In this document: in pieces, positions 60,576-64,000 of the stretch | Layout: each line of letters begins with the position of its first letter | How positions within the stretch are numbered: the first letter of the stretch is position 1 | Assembly (NCBI GenBank): GCA_963773335.1 | Contig: CAVZAT010000004.1 | Location: forward strand, 1,116,001 to 1,180,000 | Source of the DNA: UBA4742 sp963773335 | Lineage (GTDB): Bacteria; Actinomycetota; Acidimicrobiia; Acidimicrobiales; Acidimicrobilacustridaceae | DNA: 64,000 nt | Direction of reading: 5' to 3' | Notes under the pieces: generated by a model | Told to the model about the DNA's origin: nothing | Databases searched by the model: none | What the model saw: only the letters and a program-made list of their open reading frames with translations | Position numbers and translations under genes: made by a program

Positions 60576-61997
60576 ATGCCCAATCCCTCCTCGCACCCGG
60601 ATCCGGCCCGGATGCACACCTACACGGCCACCACCGATGCGCTGGCCCGGCAGGTGATCGACTACGCCCTCGAACGTATGCGCATGGATCCGCCACCGCT
60701 CGACGCGCCGCGCTCGCCGGCCGAGCTGGGGGCCACCGTGGGGGCCACCATCACCTCCGAGGGCATGGGCGGCCCGGACGCCCTGCGATTGTGGATCGAT
60801 CAACTGGCCCCGGCCTGCATCTCCGAGGACCATCCCCGGGCCCTCTCGTTCGTACCCACCGCACCCACCGAGGCGGCCACCATCTTCGACCTGGTGGTGG
60901 GCGCCTCGTCCATCTACGCCGGCTCGTGGTTGGAGGGGGCGGGCGCCGTCTACGCCGAGAACCAGGCTCTGCGCTGGATCGCGGATCTGGCCGGACTGCC
61001 GGCCGAGGCCGGTGGTTGCTTCGTGTCGGGGGGATCGGCCGGCAACCTGAGCGCTCTGGTGGCCGCCCGCGACGCGGCCAGCCACGCCCGGGCCGCCGCC
61101 GGGCTGGACCGACCCCGTCGGTGGCGCATCGCGGCCTCGGCCGAGGCCCACTCATCGATCGCCTCGACAGCCAAGGTCATGGACATCGAGGTCGTCGAGG
61201 TACCCACCGACGAACGCGGCCGGCTCACCGGCGCGGCGCTGGCGTCCACGCTGGCCGACCTCGGCGACGACGAGCTCGACGGGCTCTTCGCGGTGGTGGC
61301 CTCCGGTGGGACCACCAACGCCGGCATGATCGACGACCTGGCCGGGGTGGCGGCGGTGGCCGAGGCGCGGAACCTGTGGTTCCACGTGGACGGTGCCTAC
61401 GGGGGCGCGGCCCTGGCCGCTCCCAGCGTGCGCGACCAGTTCGCCGGCATCGAGCAGGCCGACTCATTGGTGGTGGATCCCCACAAGTGGCTGTTCACCC
61501 CCTTCGACTGCGCGGCCCTGCTCTACCGTCACCCCGAGCTGGCCCGCCGAGCCCACACCCAGCACGCCGCCTACCTGGAGGTGATGCAGCAGCGCCGAGC
61601 GGTCGACGCCCAGGAGTGGGACCCCAGCGACTTCGCCTACCACCTCACCCGTCGGGCCCGGGGCCTGCCGCTGTGGTTCTCGCTGGCCACACACGGCACC
61701 GACGCCTACCGCGACGCCATCGAGGCCACCCTGGCCACGGCCCGAGCTGCGGCCCGCCTCATCGACGAGCTCGACCACGTCGAGCTGGTCATGGACCCGG
61801 TGCTGTCGGTGGTGATGTTCCGACGCGTCGGCTGGGCGGCCGAGGATTACCGCACCTGGAGCGACCAGGCCCTGGCCGACGGTCTGACCCTGACCGTGCC
61901 CTCGTCGTGGCGGAACGAGACGGTGCTGCGGTTCTGCATCGTCAACCCTCGCACCACCGTCGAGGACCTGGCCACCATCGTCGACACGATGCACTGA
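60576..61997 (+). CDS. PLP-dependent group II decarboxylase (aromatic-amino-acid decarboxylase-like)
   Basis: A 473-aa fold-type I enzyme. Landmarks are ALSFVPTAPTEAATIFDLVV, GCFVSGGSAGNLSALVAARD (phosphate loop), ASAEAHSSIASTAKVMDIEV (stacking His), WFHVDGAYGGAALAAPSVRD (Asp binding the pyridine N) and VVDPHKWLFTPFDCAALLYR with the PLP Lys. It likely decarboxylates an amino acid such as an aromatic one or glutamate, but specificity cannot be read. TAGACC (60564-60569) lies 6 nt before the ATG. It diverges from imuA across the LexA box. Confidence 0.84.
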   Translation: MPNPSSHPDPARMHTYTATTDALARQVIDYALERMRMDPPPLDAPRSPAELGATVGATITSEGMGGPDALRLWIDQLAPACISEDHPRALSFVPTAPTEAATIFDLVVGASSIYAGSWLEGAGAVYAENQALRWIADLAGLPAEAGGCFVSGGSAGNLSALVAARDAASHARAAAGLDRPRRWRIAASAEAHSSIASTAKVMDIEVVEVPTDERGRLTGAALASTLADLGDDELDGLFAVVASGGTTNAGMIDDLAGVAAVAEARNLWFHVDGAYGGAALAAPSVRDQFAGIEQADSLVVDPHKWLFTPFDCAALLYRHPELARRAHTQHAAYLEVMQQRRAVDAQEWDPSDFAYHLTRRARGLPLWFSLATHGTDAYRDAIEATLATARAAARLIDELDHVELVMDPVLSVVMFRRVGWAAEDYRTWSDQALADGLTLTVPSSWRNETVLRFCIVNPRTTVEDLATIVDTMH

Positions 61998-62003
61998 GGA
62001 GGG

Positions 62004-62768
62004 TCAGGCGTCGCGACGGTCGAGCAGGCGTTGCACGCTCGACAGGTCGAAGGGGTGGCCCAGCCCGTGTATGAGGTGGGTGGCCCCGGCGGCCAGGTAG
62101 TCGTCGACCTGGTCCACCTCGTCGGGCGACATCATGCCGATCGTCCGCTCGATCCGGGCCGGATCTCGGCCCACCTTGGCGCACCACTGGTCGAGGACCG
62201 CGTTCTTGTGGGCGTAGCTGTCGGGCGGACCGAAGGCATTCCAGGCGTCGGCCTGCTCGGCCACGATGCGCAGGGTGACCTTCTCGCCCGAACCCCCGAT
62301 GAGGATGGGCAGGGGCCCGGCCGGACCCGGATTGAGCGTGGCCAGGCGGGTCTTCATCCGCTTGAGGGCCGTCTCGAAGTCGCGCAGGCGGCCGCCGGCC
62401 GTGCCGAACTCATAGCCGTAGCTCTGGTAGTCCGGCTCGAACCAGCCCGAGCCGACGCCCAGGTAGAGCCGACCGCCGCTGATCTGGTCGACGGTGCGAG
62501 CCATGTCGGCCAGCAACTCCGGATTGCGGTAGGAGTTGCAGGTGACCAGGGTGCCCAGCTGGGCGTGGCTGGTGTCGGCCGCCATGGCCGCCAACAGCGA
62601 CCAGCCCTCGAAGTGGGCACCATCGAGCGGGCCGAACAACGGATGGAAGTGGTCCCACACCCAGAGGCTGTCCACGCCCATCTCGTCGGCGGCCTGCCAG
62701 GCGTCGCGCAGGGCGCCGATGTCGCTGTGCTGGGGCCACAGTTGAACGCCGACCTTGAGCCGTGTCAT
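62004..62768 (-). CDS. LLM-class F420-dependent oxidoreductase
   Basis: A 254-aa luciferase-like protein (MTRLKVGVQLWPQHSDIGAL). Typical blocks are ADEMGVDSLWVWDHFHPLFG, AQLGTLVTCNSYRNPELLAD and ARTVDQISGGRLYLGVGSGW, with FEPDYQSYGYEFGTAGGRLR and LPILIGGSGEKVTLRIVAEQ. This is the subgroup often annotated as F420-dependent with a WxWDH motif. The ATG at 62768 is backed by GGGGGAT and by TAGTGT (62776-62781), 7 nt upstream; the extra residues upstream in the open frame are not needed. It converges with the decarboxylase gene. Confidence 0.85.
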   Translation of the reverse strand: MTRLKVGVQLWPQHSDIGALRDAWQAADEMGVDSLWVWDHFHPLFGPLDGAHFEGWSLLAAMAADTSHAQLGTLVTCNSYRNPELLADMARTVDQISGGRLYLGVGSGWFEPDYQSYGYEFGTAGGRLRDFETALKRMKTRLATLNPGPAGPLPILIGGSGEKVTLRIVAEQADAWNAFGPPDSYAHKNAVLDQWCAKVGRDPARIERTIGMMSPDEVDQVDDYLAAGATHLIHGLGHPFDLSSVQRLLDRRDA

Positions 62769-62922
62769 ATCCCCCACACTACGGTCGATCCGTACTGGGC
62801 GGGCACGGGCCAAGGTGGCGATCGCCGAATCGCGTGTTCCTCAAGTCTGATCCTCGCCGTCCGACAGGCACGGGGTTGGTTGGTGGTCGGGCTGCCGACG
62901 TCTTGCTCCAGGGGGGACCGAG

Positions 62923-64000
62923 ATGAACCGTTTCCAGACGACATCAAGGGCGGCGCGGGCGGGGCTGATCCTGCTGGTGGCCATGTCCATCGTGGCCGCG
63001 GCCTGCGGAAGCAGCGCCAAGACGACCAAGGCCGCGGCCACGAGTCCCACCACCGCGGCCAACACGAAGATCGTGTACCACAACGTGTTGAAGAGCGACC
63101 GGGGGGACGCCCAAGGCGGGGGGCAGCCTCGTCTACGGCATCGAGGGTGAGACCAACGGCTGGAACCCGGCCCTGTCGCAGTGGGCCCAACCCGGGCTCA
63201 CCGAGGCCAGCTCGGTCTACGACCCGCTCATGGCCTGGGGCCCGAACTACGACGTGAAGCCGTACCTGGCCCAGTCGGTGACCCACGACGCCGACTACAA
63301 GCTGTGGACCATCACGCTGCGCCCGAACATCACCTTCAGCGACGGCGAGCCGCTCGACGCGGCTGCGGTGGTGACCGATCTCGACGCCGTGCTGGGCTCG
63401 GCGCTGACCTCCAGCTCGTTCGCCCCGGTCAGTGCCTTCACCGCCACCGGACCCCTCACGCTGACCGCCACCATGACCATCCCGTGGGTGGCCTTCCCGG
63501 CCGCGCTCACCTCCCAGGTGGGCTACATCGCCGCCCCCAAGATGATCGAGGCGAAGAACACCACCAACCCGATCGGCACCGGCCCGTTCATCTTCTCGTC
63601 GTGGGTGCCGAACAGCGAGTTCGTGGCCAAGAAGAACCCGCACTACTGGCGAGCCGGTCTCCCCTACCTGGACCAGGTGACGTTCAAGCCCATCACCGAT
63701 GGCGTAGCGGCGCTGGCCTCGCTGAACAGCGGTGACATCGACATGTGGGCCACCAGCCTCGACCAGTTCCGCACCAAGCTCATCGCCGACGCGGCCAAGG
63801 GTCAGATCCAGCTGGTCTACTCACGGGGGGAGACCGAGGAGAACCTCACCATGCTCAACGAGCAGGCCGCCCCCATGAACGACCTGCGGGTGCGCCAGGC
63901 CCTGGCCTACGCCACCGACCGCAAGTCCTGGGCCGCCGCCACCGGGGTCGACCCGGCCAGCATCGCCGACGGGCCCTTCGCCCCGGGCTCGAAGTGGTAC
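62923..64000 (+). CDS. ABC transporter substrate-binding lipoprotein, family 5 (partial, frameshifted)
   Basis: ATG 62923 follows GGGGGGACC. A lipoprotein signal (GLILLVAMSIVAAACGSS, lipobox AAAC) is followed by a Thr/Ala linker. After a break near 63105 the next frame reads GGSLVYGIEGETNGWNPALS, SVYDPLMAWGPNYDVKPYLA, YKLWTITLRPNITFSDGEPL and IGTGPFIFSSWVPNSEFVAK, then MNDLRVRQALAYATDRKSWA, the signature of peptide/nickel/opine-type (SBP_bac_5) binding proteins. The protein is cut by the window end after about 355 residues, and permease and ATPase genes would be expected beyond. Ligand unknown. Confidence 0.84.

Noticed and set aside
58600..60657. 685-aa plus-strand frame opposite imuB and imuA
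   Set aside because: Ser/Arg/Pro-rich shadow of the mutasome genes; no start signal or recognisable motif.

Overview
The window comes from a very GC-rich actinobacterium, most likely an uncultured or poorly characterised member of the Acidimicrobiia/Ilumatobacter type (inference). The supporting evidence is a mycothiol S-conjugate amidase, several F420-type luciferase-like (LLM) oxidoreductases, a KstR-like regulator, a WS/DGAT acyltransferase, an ImuA/ImuB/DnaE2 mutasome and LexA boxes of the CGAAC-N4-GTTCG type. I found no rRNA, tRNA, CRISPR array, insertion sequence or prophage. No gap between genes exceeds about 255 bases.

Layout. 1-13.3 kb: start of an acyl-CoA synthetase, DUF2332 and Nudix proteins, a KstR-like TetR repressor beside an acyl-CoA dehydrogenase with a KstR-type operator, a degenerate GGDEF-EAL membrane protein, a geranylgeranyl-reductase-type flavoprotein, a phytanoyl-CoA dioxygenase homologue, an ECF sigma/anti-sigma pair and a nitronate monooxygenase-like enzyme. 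13.4-25.7 kb: acyl-CoA metabolism (two acyl-CoA dehydrogenases, FadD-type ligase, SDR, LLM enzyme, WS/DGAT acyltransferase), with a RecB-like nuclease, a PAP2 phosphatase and a DsbA-fold protein. 25.7-39.9 kb: Ser/Thr kinase, LLM and SDR enzymes, a Mug-type DNA glycosylase, an LPXTG-anchored CocE/S15 hydrolase, a second TetR, a thioesterase/LLM operon, a YbjQ-domain protein and an amidase. 39.9-52.2 kb: a YceI-cytochrome c-copper monooxygenase-like fusion, thiolase, thermonuclease, ChbG deacetylase, double GNAT, Mca, PEBP, LemA, a channel-like membrane protein, HAD phosphatase and DoxX. 52.2-60.5 kb: the SOS mutasome (dnaE2, imuB, imuA) with LexA boxes at both ends, split by a PhyH-family gene and two related lipoprotein genes. 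60.6-64 kb: a PLP decarboxylase, an LLM enzyme and a peptide-type ABC binding lipoprotein cut by the window end.

Two window-wide patterns matter when reading the gene calls. First, about 27 genes have a TANNNT hexamer (most often TAGNNT) ending 6-8 nt before the start codon. This is the arrangement expected for a -10 element serving a leaderless mRNA, and it fixes several start codons. Second, at least 16 apparent frameshifts, most of them +1, break otherwise conserved genes. I treat them as probable assembly indels rather than biology and annotate each such gene across the break.

Intergenic DNA contains two small repeat families: long perfect inverted repeats with an AAATC-K-GTG-Y-A stem (13332, 46834, 55725), and a 55-80 bp element found three times between convergent genes (2394, 35191, 39868).
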